Notes: generated by a model not told the origin, from the letters alone. 64,000 nucleotides of DNA from Microglena sp. YARC (GCA_022414725.1 CM039462.1:52878601-52942600), one strand, 5' to 3'. Counted from the first letter of the stretch, positions 9,338-19,486 are shown. Numbers and translations are program-made.

Positions 9338-12300
9338 GTTTGCTCAGAAAGCTGCCCGGAAGCTGCTGCTAGTGGCCAAATAAAGCAAAACGGGGTGGAT
9401 GGCCTACCTGCATCATTGACGCCATATCAGGCTGCCCCCCTGCCCCGCCCATCATTCCACCCAACCCCCCAAAGCCCCCCATATCCATGCCCGGTGGCAT
9501 GCCTGTGGGCGCAGCCCCACCTCCTGCCGGGGTGGCTGGGGCCCAGGGGTTAGGCAGGGGCTCGGCATTGGGGGTCTGTTGGGGGGAGGTGGAGGTGGGG
9601 TTGGCAGTGGCACCAGTGGAGGCATCTCCTGGGGCACCCGTGTTGCCAAACAGTGCAGCCATGGGGTTTGCGTTGGCGCCTGTGCTAGGGTTAGTGGCGG
9701 CATTCATCAGGGGCTCCTGCAGCACAGTTAGCAAGTAAATTAGTCAGTCAGCAATGGGGTTTGTGTGGCGCCTGTGCTAGGGTAAGTGGCGGCGTTCATC
9801 AGGGGCTCCTGCAGCACACTTAGCAAGTACATCAGTCAGTCAGTCGGTCGGTTGGTCTGTCTGTCAGTCATTCAGACAGTCGGTCGGTCAGTCGGTCGGT
9901 TGGTCAGTCTGTCAGTCAATCAGACAATCCGTTGGTCAGTCTGTCTCTGTCAGTCTCATCCAGTCAGTCGGTCGGTCAGTCAGTCAGTCGGTCAGTCGGT
10001 GGGTCGGTCAGTCAGTCAGTCAGTAAATCAGCCAGTCAGTCTGTAAATCAGTCAGTCAGTCAGTCAGTCAGTCAGTCAGTCAGTCAGTCAGTCAGTCAGT
10101 CTGTCGGTCATTCAGACAGTCATTCAGACGGTCTGCCTGTCTGTCAGTCAGCGTCTCCAGCAGTGCAGCAAGCCAGCAAGCCAGCAAGCCAGCAAGCCAG
10201 CCAGCCAGCAAGCAAGCAAGCATATCAGTCGGCTACTTGCAGCGGACTGAAGACAGGGTTTACGACAGAGCCAGGGGCCAGTAAGGGCAAGGGTAATGTG
10301 CCAACAGACGAACAGACAACGAGGTGACTCTGATGGCTCCCGCTCTCCAGAAGGGGTGGCTCTGCCACAAATACCATAAGTTTCACAGGCGCAGTTAGTT
10401 AGTTAGTTACCACTGTAATAAATTAGTGTAAAACCTCAAAAGTCACTAACCACAACTGCATACCGTACTGACAGCAAAATTTACCGTTTTTCTTCGGGGG
10501 AAACGCGATGGGGCCGAAATGGGGATCCGCGGGATTGAACCAGGGTCGCACGGTACGCAAGGCCCAGCGAAACCATTCCGCTGATTCGTCAGTCCTGGGT
10601 TCAACGGATGCTCAGTTTGCCACCGAATTAAACCGTCAAAATTTTAAACCGTCAAATTTTTACAACGTCCAATTTTGCTGTCAGTACGGTATTCAACTAG
10701 TTGCATTGCTCATAGCTTGCACCTATACAGACTCAGAGCTCAAGTATCGCACCTGAATAGTTTCATAGCTCATGGGATGGCTTATTGCATAGCACCAGCT
10801 GTTACTCAGGTGCTCATTACTTGCATCAAATTGGTCACAGTGCTCAAGTATCGCACCTGAAGAGTTTCATAGCTCATGGGATGGCTTATAGCATAGCACC
10901 ATCTGTTACTCAGGTGCTCATTACTTGCATCAAATTGGTCACAGTGCTCAAGTATCGCACCTGAATAGTTTCATAGATACGGCGGAGGGCATTGAAGCCC
11001 TCAGGCATGCCTTCGATGTTGGACAAGGCACGGTCTGCGTTGCGCATTTGTTCTCGCATCAGGCTCTGCAAAGATAGGAGGAGTGCGTGGTTGCAGGTGG
11101 TGGTGGCAGTGGTGATGGTGGGTGGTGGTGGCGGGTGATGGCGATGGTGGGTGATGATGTTGAGTGATGGTGATGGTGGGTGATTGTGGTGGTGGTGGTG
11201 GGTGATGATGATGGTGGTGGTGGGTGGGTGCTTTTTTTTGTGTGCGCGAGTGTGTGTGTGTGATGGGGTGAGTGTGAGTGTAATAAGCCCTCAGGCATGT
11301 CTTCGTTGTTGAACAAGGCGCAGTCTGCGTTGCGCATTTGTGCCCGCATCAGGCTACGCACAAACAGGAGGAGTGCGTGGTTACAGGTGGTGGTGGTGGT
11401 GATGATGGTGGATGCTGATGGTGGGTGATGGTGGTGGGTGATGGTGATGGTGGGTGATGGTGATGGTGGGTGATGGTGGGTGATGGTGAGTGGTGGCAGT
11501 GGTGTGTGTGTGTGTGTCATGGGCTGCGTGGTTTTAGGTGGTGATGGTGGGTGGTGGTGGGTTACATTGTTATTTTACTCCACCCCATCACACTCCTGTC
11601 TACCCCACCCACCCCACCCACCCTACTAACAAGTCTCGCCCCCTCCTCCATACGCTGCAAACTTACCGGGATGGTTGCAACTTGCATTGTTATCCCACTC
11701 CACCCCTCATCACTCCTGTCTTCCCCAGTCCACCCACCCCACTCCACCCACCCACCCTACCACTACCAACCAGTCTAGCCCCCTTCTCCATGCACCACGC
11801 TCTCAGCAGGTTGGTTGCAACTTGCATTGTTATCCCACTCCACCCATCCCACTCCTGTCTACCCAACCTGCCAACTCAACCAATACTACCAACCAGTCTC
11901 ACTCCCATCTCCACACCGCAAACTCAGCGGGTTGGTTGCAACTTGCATTGTTATCCCACTCCACCCCGCCCCACTCCTGTCTACCCCACCCACCCCACCC
12001 CACCAACCCTACCAACCAGTCTCACCCCCTTCTCCATGCACCGCAAACTCAGCAGGTTGGTTGCAACTTGCATTGTTATCCCACTCCACCCCGCCCCACT
12101 CCTGTCTACCCCAGCCAACCCACCCCACCCACCCTACCAACCAGTCTTGCCCCATATTCCAAAAACACCGCAAACTCAGCGGGTTGGTTGCAACTTCCAT
12201 CGTTATCCCACTCCACCCGCCCCACTCCTGTCTACCCCACCCACCCCACCCACCCTACCAACCAGTCTTGCCCCCTCCTCCATGCACCGCAAACTCAGCG

Positions 12301-13854
12301 GGTTGGTTGCAACTTGCATTGTTATTCCAATCAACCCCGCCCCACTCCTGTCAACCCTACCCACCCCACCCACCCTACCCACCAGTCTTGCCCCCTTCTC
12401 CATACACCGCAACCTTGCCAGGTTGGTTGCAACTTGCATCGTTATCCCACTCCACCCCACCCCACTCCTGTCTACCCCACCCACCCCCAACCATCACACC
12501 CCACCCACCCTACCAACCAGTCTCGCCCCCTTCTCCATACACCGCAACCTTACCGGGTTGGTTGCAACTTGCATCGTTTGCCGGAGAGTAGCTGGATCAT
12601 TCAAGATTTGGCCTAGCTCTGGGTTTCTCTCAATCAGCTGAATTAAGGGAAGGGGGGAGGGAGGGAGGGGAGGGGGGGGGGGGGGGGGGGGGGGGATGAT
12701 GGCAGTGGTTGGTGGTGAGGTCAGCCATGGTGGTGAACGGTGGAGTGGTGGTGGTGGTGGTGGTGGGGAGGGGGGAGGGGAGGAGGCTAGTTATTAATAA
12801 ATAAATAAACAAATTAATACATAAATTCAGGCTAATCGCATAAATTAATTAGTATGCCCTATTAAGGCGTGAGGTTAAGGGGGCCATCCTGTTTGCTTGC
12901 ACTGAGGCCAACCACCAAAGGTCGTCAATTATGATCATTCGTTCATCAATTATCAGGGGTGGGGAGGGGAGGGGTGAGGTTGATTGTGATGCTGATCAAT
13001 CATTCGCTCATCAATTATCAGGGGGTGGGGTGAGGTTAGGTTGATCGTGATGGTGATCAATCATTCGTTCATCAATTCAGTAGAGAAGGGCGGGGGGTTG
13101 GGAGCCTTACGAGGTTAATTGTGATATGATTGCATTTCATTCTTGCATTCATTCATTCAGTAGAGAAGGGCGGGGGGGGGTTGGGGGCTTAAGAGGTTAA
13201 TTGTGACATAAATTGTAATTCATTCATGCGTTCATCAATTCAGTAGAGAAGGGCAGGGGGGATGGGGGTGTGGTAAATTGTGATATTGATCGAAATTCAT
13301 ACATGAATGAATCAGCTAATACTCATACCCCAGGCCCGCCCCACCCCACCCATGCACCCCCTCCCTACCATCCAGACCTAGGCCATCCCATCTGCCAACC
13401 ATGGATAACCTGCTACAAAATTGGTTTGCTCCCCCCCCCCCCCCCCCCACACACACACACATATGTATGTACGTATGTTACAGCCCAGGAGTAGGCCCAA
13501 TAGGCTAAAGGGACTTAGCATAACTTATGTCATCCAATACCCTGCACACTTGCTTACACTTCCACCTGCACACTGTCAGCGTTAGCTGTTCTGTGGTTCG
13601 GATTGATGAATTCTCGTGTCTGTCAACTCCCGTTTTCCCTAACTCTTCGACGAGGTCATCATCAGGAAGTTGCTCCCGTGTCACCCACCACCCCGCCCCT
13701 TGTAGACAACCTGCTGCAGCACAGGGTTGCTCTGCAACATGCCCCCCCCACCCCCCCCACCACCACCATTCAACCCACCCAGGGCACCCACCTGCCAACA
13801 TAATCTAAATTCTCAAATATCCTGCACACTTGCTAACACCTGCCCCCCCCCCCC

Positions 13855-13898
<44 letters not shown>

Positions 13899-15724
13899 AC
13901 ACAAAACACACACTGGTTCATCTGCTGCAACACAGGGTTGCTCTGCAACCCCCCATCCAACCCACCCAGGCACCCACCCACCAACGTAATCTATGTCTCC
14001 CAATATCCTGCACACTTGCGTACACCTCCCCCCCCCCCCCCCATCCAACCCACCCAGGCGCCCACACACCAAAATAATCTATGTCTTCCAATATCCTGCA
14101 CACTGGCTTACCCCTGCCCCCCCCCCATCTTACACACCCAGGCACCCACCTGCCGACATAATCTCTGTTTTCCAATATCCTGCACACCTGCCCCCCCACT
14201 CCCCACCCACCCACCCACACATACACACTGGCTCACCTGCTGCAGCACAGGGTTGCTCTGCAACATGCTCCTCATAAACTCAGGGTTATTCAGAAACTGC
14301 TGGAAGGCAGGGTCGTTCATCATGTTCATAGTTGAGCCCTGGAAATGGTGGCAGTGGTAGGTGGTGGTGGTGATGGCAGTGGTAGGTGGTGATGGGTGGC
14401 AGTGGTGGTGGTGATGGCAGTGGCAGGTGATGAGGTCAGCTATGGTGGTGATGGGTGGCAGTGGTAGGTGGTGATGGTGGTGGTGGTGATGGCAGTGACA
14501 GGTGATGAGGTCAGCTATGGTAGTGATGGGTGGCAGTGGTGGTGGTGGTGGTGGTGATGGCAGTGGCAGGTGATGAGGTCAGCGATGGTAGTGATGGGTG
14601 GCAGTGGTGGTGGTGGTGTGATGGCAGTGGCAGGTGATGAGGTCAGCTATGGTGGTGATGGTGGCAGTGGGTGGTGGTGGTGGTGGTGTGTGATGGCAGT
14701 GGCAGGTGATGAGGTCAGCTATGGTGGTGATGGGTGGCAGTGGTGGTGGTGGTGGTGGTGATGGCAGTGGCAAGTGATGAGGTCAGCTATGGTGGTGATG
14801 GGTGGCAGTGGTGGTGGTGGTGGTGATGGCAGTGGCAGGTGATGAGGTCAGCTATGGTGGTGGTGGTGGTGGTGGTGATGGCAGTGGCAGGTGATGAGGT
14901 CAGCTATGGTGGTGGTGGATGGTGCAGTGGTGGGTGGTGGTGGTGGTGATGGCAGTGGCAGGTGATGAGGTCAGCTATGGTAGTGATGGGTGGCAGCGGT
15001 GGTGGTGATGGCAGTGGCAGGTGATGAGGTCAGCTATGGTGGTGATGGGTGGCAGTGGTGGTGGTGGTGGTGGTGGTGATGGCAGTGGCAGGTGATGAGG
15101 TCAGCTATGGTGGTGGTGATGGGTGGCAGTGGTGGTGGTGGTGGTGGTGATGGCAGTGGCAGGTGATGAGGGGCAGCTATGGTGGTGATGGGTGGCAGTG
15201 GTGGTGGTGGTGGTGGTGGTGATGGCAGTGACAGGTGATGAGGTCAGCTATGGTGGTGATGGGTGGCAGTGGTGGTGGTGGTGGTGGTGGTGATGGCAGT
15301 GGCAGGTGATGAGGTCAGCTATGGTGGTGATGGACGGCAGTGGTGGTGGTGGTGGTGGTGATGGCAGTGGCAGGTGATGAGGTCAGCTATGGTGGTGATG
15401 GGTGGCAGTGGTAGGTGGTGATGGTGATGGCAGAGGTAGGTGGTGATGTCAGCCATGGTGGTGGTGGTGGTGGCAGTGGTGGTGGTGAGGTCAGTCATGG
15501 TGGTGATGGGTGGCTGTGGTGGTAATGAGGTCAGCCATGGTGGTTGCGTGGTCTGTCATGGTAGTGGTGTGTAAAGGAAACAGTGGTTGGGGGTAATGTC
15601 AGATATGGTGGTGGTGTGACAAGATCAGCCTTGGTGGTGGAACGGTTAAAGCAAAGGTGGGTTTGGGTCGGGTAAGCATTGTCATTATCATTATTATTGT
15701 TATTATTATAGTTATTGTCATTAA

Positions 15725-15758
<34 letters not shown>

Positions 15759-15824
15759 GCTGAAAGCCATGGTTGAGTAGTCTTACACAACCTAGCAGAG
15801 AGGGAGAGGGAGAGAGAGAGGGGG

Positions 15825-15920
<96 letters not shown>

Positions 15921-16049
15921 GCTGGACTGCAACTTAGCTGTGTAACACCTTGAACTAGAGAAAATGATCCAACACTTACAAATGGGTCGTTAGCACTGGC
16001 AACTGAGGGGGTGGCAGCAGAGGGGGCGGCAGTGCTTGGGCTTGATTGA
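7128..16049 (-). CDS. Ubiquilin-type UBA/STI1 protein, six exons (about 406 codons seen)
   Basis: Ubiquilins shuttle ubiquitinated clients to the proteasome; STI1 repeats hold clients and the C-terminal UBA binds ubiquitin. Exons, in gene order: 15980-16049, 14237-14338, 12554-12637, 10961-11065, 9408-9716, 7128-7679. Every junction is phase 0, and the joined reading matches the family: an N-terminal STI1 segment ([19 protein letters not shown]), [32 protein letters not shown], a Pro/Ala/Gly-rich linker, a second STI1-like segment, then UBA with the QDMGF motif. The expected N-terminal UBL domain was not found between 16050 and 18.6 kb, so the protein may be UBL-less or its first exons may be missing or too diverged. 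About 5.5 kb of the intron sequence consists of tandem arrays, many of them copies of the exons' own edges. Confidence 0.88.
7740..8245 (-). repeat. Two decayed copies of the 5' part of ubiquilin exon F
   Basis: At 7861-7925 a block reproduces the exon's first ~50 bp with its CTGCAG acceptor and the adjacent AATTGCTGTTTGTC intron sequence. A more decayed copy is at 8180-8240. At 7735-7785 and 8055-8095 pieces of the internal GGCATCCATGACGCC segment are copied too. The duplicated unit therefore skipped part of the exon or has since lost it. Confidence 0.75.
8245..9407 (-). repeat. Seven to eight tandem copies of the 3' edge of ubiquilin exon E with donor
   Basis: Each ~135-180 bp unit holds a C tract (G on the coding strand), the coding GCAGCCTGATATGGCATCAA(T), then the donor CAG|GTAAGCC or CAG|GTAGGCC, and a conserved intron stretch with AGAAGCTGCTGCTAGTGGC. 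Unit landmarks lie near 8250, 8389, 8570, 8714, 8875, 9012, 9146 and 9281; the true edge is at 9408. Several copies keep the PDMASMVQ reading and a good donor, so mis-splicing is possible. The C tracts vary from about 7 to 47. Confidence 0.88.
9408..9716 (-). CDS. Ubiquilin exon E: Pro/Ala/Gly-rich linker
   Basis: 103 codons between acceptor CTGCAG and donor GTAGGCC, phase 0 at both ends. It begins [20 protein letters not shown], matching the family's EPMLNA motif after the first STI1 block, and continues as a low-complexity Thr/Pro/Gly linker ending [11 protein letters not shown]. The start methionine available at 9734 lies upstream of the acceptor and is not needed. Confidence 0.88.
9751..9825 (-). 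repeat. Copy of the 5' edge of ubiquilin exon E with acceptor
   Basis: Repeats GGCGCCTGTGCTAGGGT, GGCG(T)TCATCAGGGGCTCC and the TGCAGCACA acceptor found at 9675-9730, about 75 bp upstream of the true acceptor in gene direction. A single copy. Confidence 0.85.
9826..10232 (+). repeat. Tetranucleotide array (CAGT/CGGT)n passing into (CAAG/CCAG)n
   Basis: Near-continuous CAGT and CGGT repeats to about 10160, then GCCAGCAAG-type repeats to 10232. The '[10 protein letters not shown]' open frames are repeat translation. It fills most of the ubiquilin C/D-E intron. Confidence 0.95.
10233..10740. other. Intron remainder with a dispersed-repeat tail and possible tRNA-derived fragment
   Basis: 10320-10372 matches the end of dispersed repeat A. 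At 10525-10600, on the minus strand, a B-box-like GGTTCAATCCC follows a CGCTGGG...GCGACC stretch, suggesting an old tRNA-derived head, but no convincing A box is seen. Otherwise nothing is recognised. Confidence 0.3.
10741..10960 (-). repeat. Two tandem copies of the 3' edge of ubiquilin exon D with donor
   Basis: Units of about 104 bp beginning near 10741 and 10845, and the true edge at 10949-10965. Each contains TATGAAAC(T)ATTCAG|GTGCGATACTTG read on the minus strand. The intron part (CATCAAATTGGTCACAGTGC) is nearly identical between copies, so this duplication is recent. Confidence 0.88.
10961..11065 (-). CDS. Ubiquilin exon D (35 codons)
   Basis: Reads [20 protein letters not shown] then [15 protein letters not shown]. 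This is the highly conserved ubiquilin block (family form MMRNQDRALSN-E--PGG-NALRRMY---Q). Phase 0 at both ends; acceptor TGCAG, donor GTGCGA. Confidence 0.92.
11070..11280 (-). repeat. GGTGAT/GGTGGT-rich microsatellite
   Basis: A simple repeat of GGTGATGGT type on the plus strand, giving His/Pro/Thr-rich frames on the minus strand. It separates exon D from its own copy at 11281-11375. Confidence 0.85.
11281..11375 (-). repeat. Nearly full-length decayed copy of ubiquilin exon D
   Basis: On the minus strand the copy reads ATGCGGGCACAAATGCGCAA... and keeps the blocks for [20 protein letters not shown], but the last part ([11 protein letters not shown]) is replaced by intron sequence. It lies upstream of the true exon. 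If spliced in, it would add a partial duplicate of this domain; its acceptor is altered (CGTAG). Confidence 0.8.
11376..11544. repeat. GGTGATGGTGGG microsatellite
   Basis: Simple repeat continuing the array type of 11070-11280. Confidence 0.85.
11545..12553 (-). repeat. About eight tandem copies of the 3' edge of ubiquilin exon C with donor
   Basis: Units of 115-143 bp contain GTTGCAACCAACCCG (coding VATNP), a donor region and a GGGTGGGGTAGACAGGAGTGGG intron block. Landmark positions: 11672, 11815, 11934, 12060, 12188, 12304, 12423, true edge at 12557. Most copies read CCCGCTGAGTT instead of CCCG|GTAAGG, so the donor is destroyed in nearly all; those nearest the exon are closest to the original. 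The long plus-strand open frame here (Thr/Pro/His-rich) is repeat translation. Confidence 0.88.
12554..12637 (-). CDS. Ubiquilin exon C (28 codons)
   Basis: [20 protein letters not shown] then TMQVATNP, matching the ubiquilin block LI-RNPEI-H-LN-P--MRQT-E-ARNP. Phase 0 at both ends; acceptor AATTCAG, donor GTAAGG. Confidence 0.92.
12641..13504. repeat. Intron of G tracts and 75-bp repeats
   Basis: A G tract at 12650-12695, a GGTGGT run to 12780, and from about 12930 to 13300 four units with TCATCAATT(C)AGTAGAGAAGGGCGGGGG and ATTGTGATnnTGAT. The AATTCAG..AGAGAA..GGG core may be a very decayed copy of the exon C acceptor region (TCAGCTGATTGAGAG), but this is weak. A (CA)n run lies at 13449-13461. 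Confidence 0.5.
13505..14236 (-). repeat. Tandem copies of the 3' edge of ubiquilin exon B
   Basis: Copies of TTGCAGAGCAACCCTGTGCTGCAGCAG (coding LQSNPVLQQ) at 13708-13737 and 13921-13950, with the true edge at 14237-14263. An accompanying intron block GTGTGCAGGATATTGG recurs near 13540, 13816, 14002, 14090 and 14176, so five units are visible, only two still carrying the exon piece. C tracts and a (CA)n run (13856-13897) sit inside units. Confidence 0.82.
14237..14338 (-). CDS. Ubiquilin exon B: first STI1 segment (34 codons)
   Basis: [20 protein letters not shown] followed by [14 protein letters not shown]. The NP-x-M/F-x-M spacing is that of STI1 repeats. Acceptor TTTCCAG, donor GTGAGC, phase 0 at both ends. 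The frame then enters exon C directly (LQQ/LIERNP). Confidence 0.9.
14342..15560 (-). repeat. Minisatellite, unit about 65-80 bp, 15 or so copies
   Basis: Unit GGTGATGGCAGTGGCAGG, TGATGAGGTCAGCTATGGT, GGTGATGGGTGGCAGTGG plus variable (GGT)n. It begins immediately at the acceptor of exon B: the intron's first bases beside the exon (AAATGGTGGCAGTGG) are of the same type, so the array may have grown from that border. No exon piece is visible within it. Confidence 0.9.
15690..15920. repeat. (ATT)n followed by (GA)n
   Basis: ATT/ATTATT repeats at about 15683-15762 and a long GA run at 15795-15918. They lie between the exon B minisatellite and exon A. Confidence 0.95.
15980..16049 (-). CDS. Ubiquilin exon A (first exon found; linker before STI1)
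   Basis: One base plus 23 codons: [20 protein letters not shown] then DPF, donor GTAAGT. Ubiquilins have a Pro/Ala/Ser/Thr-rich linker ending in NPF or similar between UBL and the first STI1 region, which this resembles. It enters in phase 2, so at least one upstream exon must exist; none was found. Confidence 0.72.
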
Positions 16050-17032
16050 CTGCACACATAGGGTGGGGGTGTCGTGACGTTGGTAGTTGGGTGTATGGTG
16101 GTGGTGGTGGTAATGGTAGTGTGCCGTGGAAGTACAGGTGAGAGTGGAAGTGCTTGGGCTTGATTGACTGCATACATAGGGTGGGGCTGTCGCGACGTTG
16201 GTAGTTGGGTGTATGGTGGTGGTGGCGGTGGTGGTGGTGGTGGTAATGGTAGTGTGCCGTGGAAGTACAGGTGAGTGTGTAAGTGCTTGGGCTTGATTGA
16301 CTGCATACATAGGGTGGGGCTGTCGCGACGTTGGTAGTTGGGTGTATGGTGGTGGTGGCGGTGGTGGTGGTGGTAATGGTAGTGTGCCGTGGAAGTACAG
16401 GTGAGTGTGTAAGTGCTTGGGCTTGATTGACTGCATACATAGGGTGGGGGTGTGAGGTCGTTGGCAGTTGGGTGTGTGTTGTGGTTATAATGTGTGTGGT
16501 TGTGTGCTGGTGGTGTGCCTTGGGAGTACAGGTGGGTGTGTAAGTGCTTGATTGACTGCACACATAGGGTGGGGTGACGATGGTAGTTGGGTGTGTTGTG
16601 TTGTGGTGTGTTTGTGTGCTGGTGGTGTGCTGTGGTAGTTGAGGTGGGTGTGTAAGTGCTTAGGCTTGATTGACTGCACACATAGGGTGGGGGGGTGTAA
16701 GTGCCTGATTGCCACACTAGAGGTTGGGCCGTGAGGACGTTGGTAGTTGGGTGTGAGTGTTTGTGTGCTGGTGGTGTGCTGTGGTAGTTGAGGTGGGTGC
16801 GTCAAGTGCTTGATTGAATGAATGCACACATAGGGTGGGGGGGGTGTAAGTGCTTGATTGACAAACATAAGGTGGGGCTGTGAGGACGTTGGTAGTTATG
16901 TGTGTGTGGTCGTGGTGGTGGTGTATGTGTGTGTGCTGGTGGTGCGCTGTGGTAGTAGAGGTGGGTGCGTAATTGCTTGAGTGACTGCACACTTAGGGTG
17001 GGGGTGGGGCGACATTGGTAGTTGTGTGCGGT

Positions 17033-17069
<37 letters not shown>

Positions 17070-17215
17070 TGATGGGTGTGCAAGTGCTTGGGCTTGATGG
17101 ACAGCACACAGAGGTTGGGGGTGTGGCAACGTGGGTAGTTGTGTGTGGTGGTGTGTGTGTGTGATGTGGTGTGTAAAGTGCTTGGCTTGATCGACAGCAC
17201 GCAAGGGTGCGAGTG
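16050..17215 (-). repeat. About nine tandem copies of the 5' edge of ubiquilin exon A with acceptor
   Basis: Unit about 105-130 bp: CACCCTATG(T/C)ATGCAG acceptor, then TCAATCAAGCCCAAGCACTT (coding QSSPST or its decayed form), then CACC-rich intron and GTTGGTAGTTG in the plus orientation. Copies lie near 16170, 16292, 16420, 16545, 16665, 16815, 16975, 17085 and 17185. Copies near the exon retain perfect acceptors. The His/Pro/Thr-rich minus-strand open frames (up to 372 codons) are translations of this array. Confidence 0.88.
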
Positions 17216-18618
17216 TGGCGACGTTGGTAGTTGTTTGTGTGGTGTGGTGGTGTGTGGTGGTGGTGGTGTGATGGTGTGCGAGTGAGTGTTTGTGGTGGTG
17301 GTGTTTTGAGGGGTGGTGTGTGTGTGTGATGGTGATATACGGTGTGGTGGTGGTGACATATGTGTTTATCACTATACAGTACTATAACACTCCAAAAAAA
17401 GACGCTTGACGTCAACGAGTTTACGTTTTCCCGATTTTTTCAAGAAAAAGAAGGTAATCCTCTCCCACATCCCATCTCACAAAATCTCCCAGATGAAGAC
17501 GCATAACGACGGAAAGGCGCAAATGGTGGGGGGGTTGGGGCTCGATTTCAACCTGGGCAGTTAATTAAAATCTTCAGCTCATTAAATTATACATATTACC
17601 CGTATTTAGTAGCACTATCAGCAGGCTTAAAGCCTTAAACCCAAAGAAATTAAATGTTGGCAAAAAAGCCCGGCAAAAAGGTACAGCAAAAGAGAAATAT
17701 TTTGACGGCCTCGAAGGGGTGGGTGGGGGGACTCAAATCCGTCCTATTCCAATTTGTCGTGACTGGAAGAATTCGACATGAAATGGGCTCCCCTTTCACA
17801 TTCGAGCTTTGTTATCACGAGCCCTGAGTGCCGGAAAGGGTTGGGGTTGGGACAGCGTAGCTGTCACTAACCCTTTTTAAAATTGTACTATTTCTGAGAC
17901 TCGACTATTTCCCCCCATTTCCCCTCGACTCGGCCCTTTTTGTTGCCGTAGCTGCGCTTAGTCTCACAGCGCTTCAGTAACGTACATGCTGACTTTGCTT
18001 GTCGCTAGCCTTCGATTTCGAGAAGCTCGTGTTCAAGATTAGATCCAAGGTCCAGTGTTTAAGATCCAGAGGTCCAAGGTCCCAAGTCGTAAATTTCCAC
18101 GTGACAAAGTGTAGAAGACGCATTCATTCCGTGCAGCAGTTTTGCCTGAACTACTACTACCTGACGGGAAGATAACCATTGATCACGTGCATTCTACAGT
18201 TTTGCAGTTTTGCAATAGCAATCACAGCCCAATGAGACTGAGCTAGAAACGCGCCCCGTTAAATTCAAAGCAACGCTCTGCAAGTCTGAAGTCCACAAAC
18301 ACGTATTGATCTTCCTTTTTTTTTCATTTTCCGTTCAGCAGTGCGTACGGTACCGGCTCGCTGATGTGATAGCACACCCGGGTTGGTGAAAATAAGGGCA
18401 TTTTGCACCTGCTATCAACGACTAAATGGTAATTATCCAGGAGGTTTTAAGTGGATTCTTAAAGAATCCTGCGAACGACTCTTATAGCACAGTGGACTAA
18501 CTTAATTGGAACGGGCCAATCGGATCGGCCAATCGGTCGTTGACACGACTAGTCTGTGACAGACTAGCCTGGGAGAAGACAATGAATTCTAGGGTTCTTC
18601 AATGGGGTTCGAGACAGG
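17216..18618. other. No exon recognised; expected place of the ubiquilin UBL
   Basis: After the array, 17360-18600 is ordinary mixed-composition sequence. I searched both strands for a ubiquitin-like pattern and saw none. Some may be the promoter region of the plus-strand gene at 18672. Two GGCCAATCGG elements with CCAAT cores lie at about 18515-18535. Confidence 0.4.
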
Positions 18619-18625
18619 TATAAAG
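18619..18625 (+). promoter_or_regulatory. TATA box (TATAAAG)
   Basis: TATAAAGG lies 47 nt before the ATG at 18672. Two CCAAT-containing blocks (GGCCAATCGG) lie about 85-105 nt upstream. Together they make a plausible core promoter with transcription starting near 18650. Confidence 0.6.
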
Positions 18626-18671
18626 GCTGAGAGGCGCACAACTGACGACTAGTTCCAATCCATTATATCTT

Positions 18672-18841
18672 ATGTTATCGGTCGAACCCACGTCTTCTGA
18701 CCGTAGTGACAGTTGCGACAACGAGAGCGAGACAGAGACACGGAGTGAGAGCGAGGTAGAACCCCAGCCGAGGGCGTCAGCTGCACTTCGAGCAAGATCC
18801 CGGGAGCGACAGCGAGACCGAGATGACTCGAATCCACGCCG
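18672..18841 (+). CDS. First exon of an unidentified plus-strand gene
   Basis: ATG at 18672, 56 codons plus two bases, ending CGC CG|GTAGGG. The protein begins MLSVEPTSSDRSDSCDNESE and becomes Arg/Glu-rich (ALRARSRERQRDRDDSNPRR), a charged, probably disordered N-terminus. TATA box and CCAAT elements lie at suitable distances upstream. Joins in phase to 19285. The same CGCCG|GTAGG donor context is seen at 29567 and 56640. No family is recognised. Confidence 0.55.
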
Positions 18842-19284
18842 GTAGGGTACCAGGATAAGGTTGCAGCCACAAACATTTTTTGGTTTCGCTGCCCATACTC
18901 AAACAGAAGAAAAAAGCTCCAACTCCAACTTTGCATGTCCCAATGAATATACACAGGTCCAGCCCAATTGTGACGCATCGCCATACTAAAAGCCCAGAAT
19001 AGGCCCCTCTCAATGGCAACAGGTGTGTTATGTTATGCATTATCTTCTGTTTTTTTGGGGGGGGTGGGGGGGGGGAGGTTACAATGCTGCACATGAATCG
19101 TTATACAACTGCCGTCCTTAGTGAACATTACTTATTAAAGGACACATACACAAGGGAGGTGTGCGTGGGTGAGTGGAACCAAGACTAGGGTCCCAGCCTC
19201 GAAATTCTGTACATCAGCCTCCCCATAGTAAGGCAGAAGACAAATTAATTTCAACCAGTTATATTTTTGCCCCTCCTCTCGCAG

Positions 19285-19486
19285 GTTCATGCATTATCCC
19301 CGCTACCTGCGTGATGCATTTCTCACGGGCTACACCTTCTCGGATCGAGTGAAACGAATTCGACTTAGGAATCCATGGACCGATGACCATGGAACTGTAG
19401 GGGCAATTCCTCCTCTGGACATGCCTTCCCTTTTTCACAACAGCCTGTCACAAATCTTGTACTCGTTAATGATATATTATGCGCTA
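19285..19486 (+). CDS. Second exon of the unidentified plus-strand gene
   Basis: Acceptor CTCTCGCAG, first base completes an Arg codon from exon 1, then FMHYPRYLRDAFLTGYTFSD, VKRIRLRNPWTDDHG and a hydrophobic end (SQILYSLMIYYAL) before a perfect donor GTAAGTAAG. If the donor is not used, translation ends at TAG 19520-19522. Further exons are not found downstream. Codon use and the two in-phase boundaries support a real gene, function unknown. Confidence 0.55.

Noticed and set aside
11538..12641. 367-codon plus-strand open frame and two overlapping ones
   Set aside because: Translation of the tandem exon C edge copies in the wrong strand; all three frames are open because the unit has no stop.
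15599..16717. 372-codon minus-strand frame
   Set aside because: Runs through (GA)n, (ATT)n and the exon A edge array; only 15980-16049 of this stretch is a supported exon.
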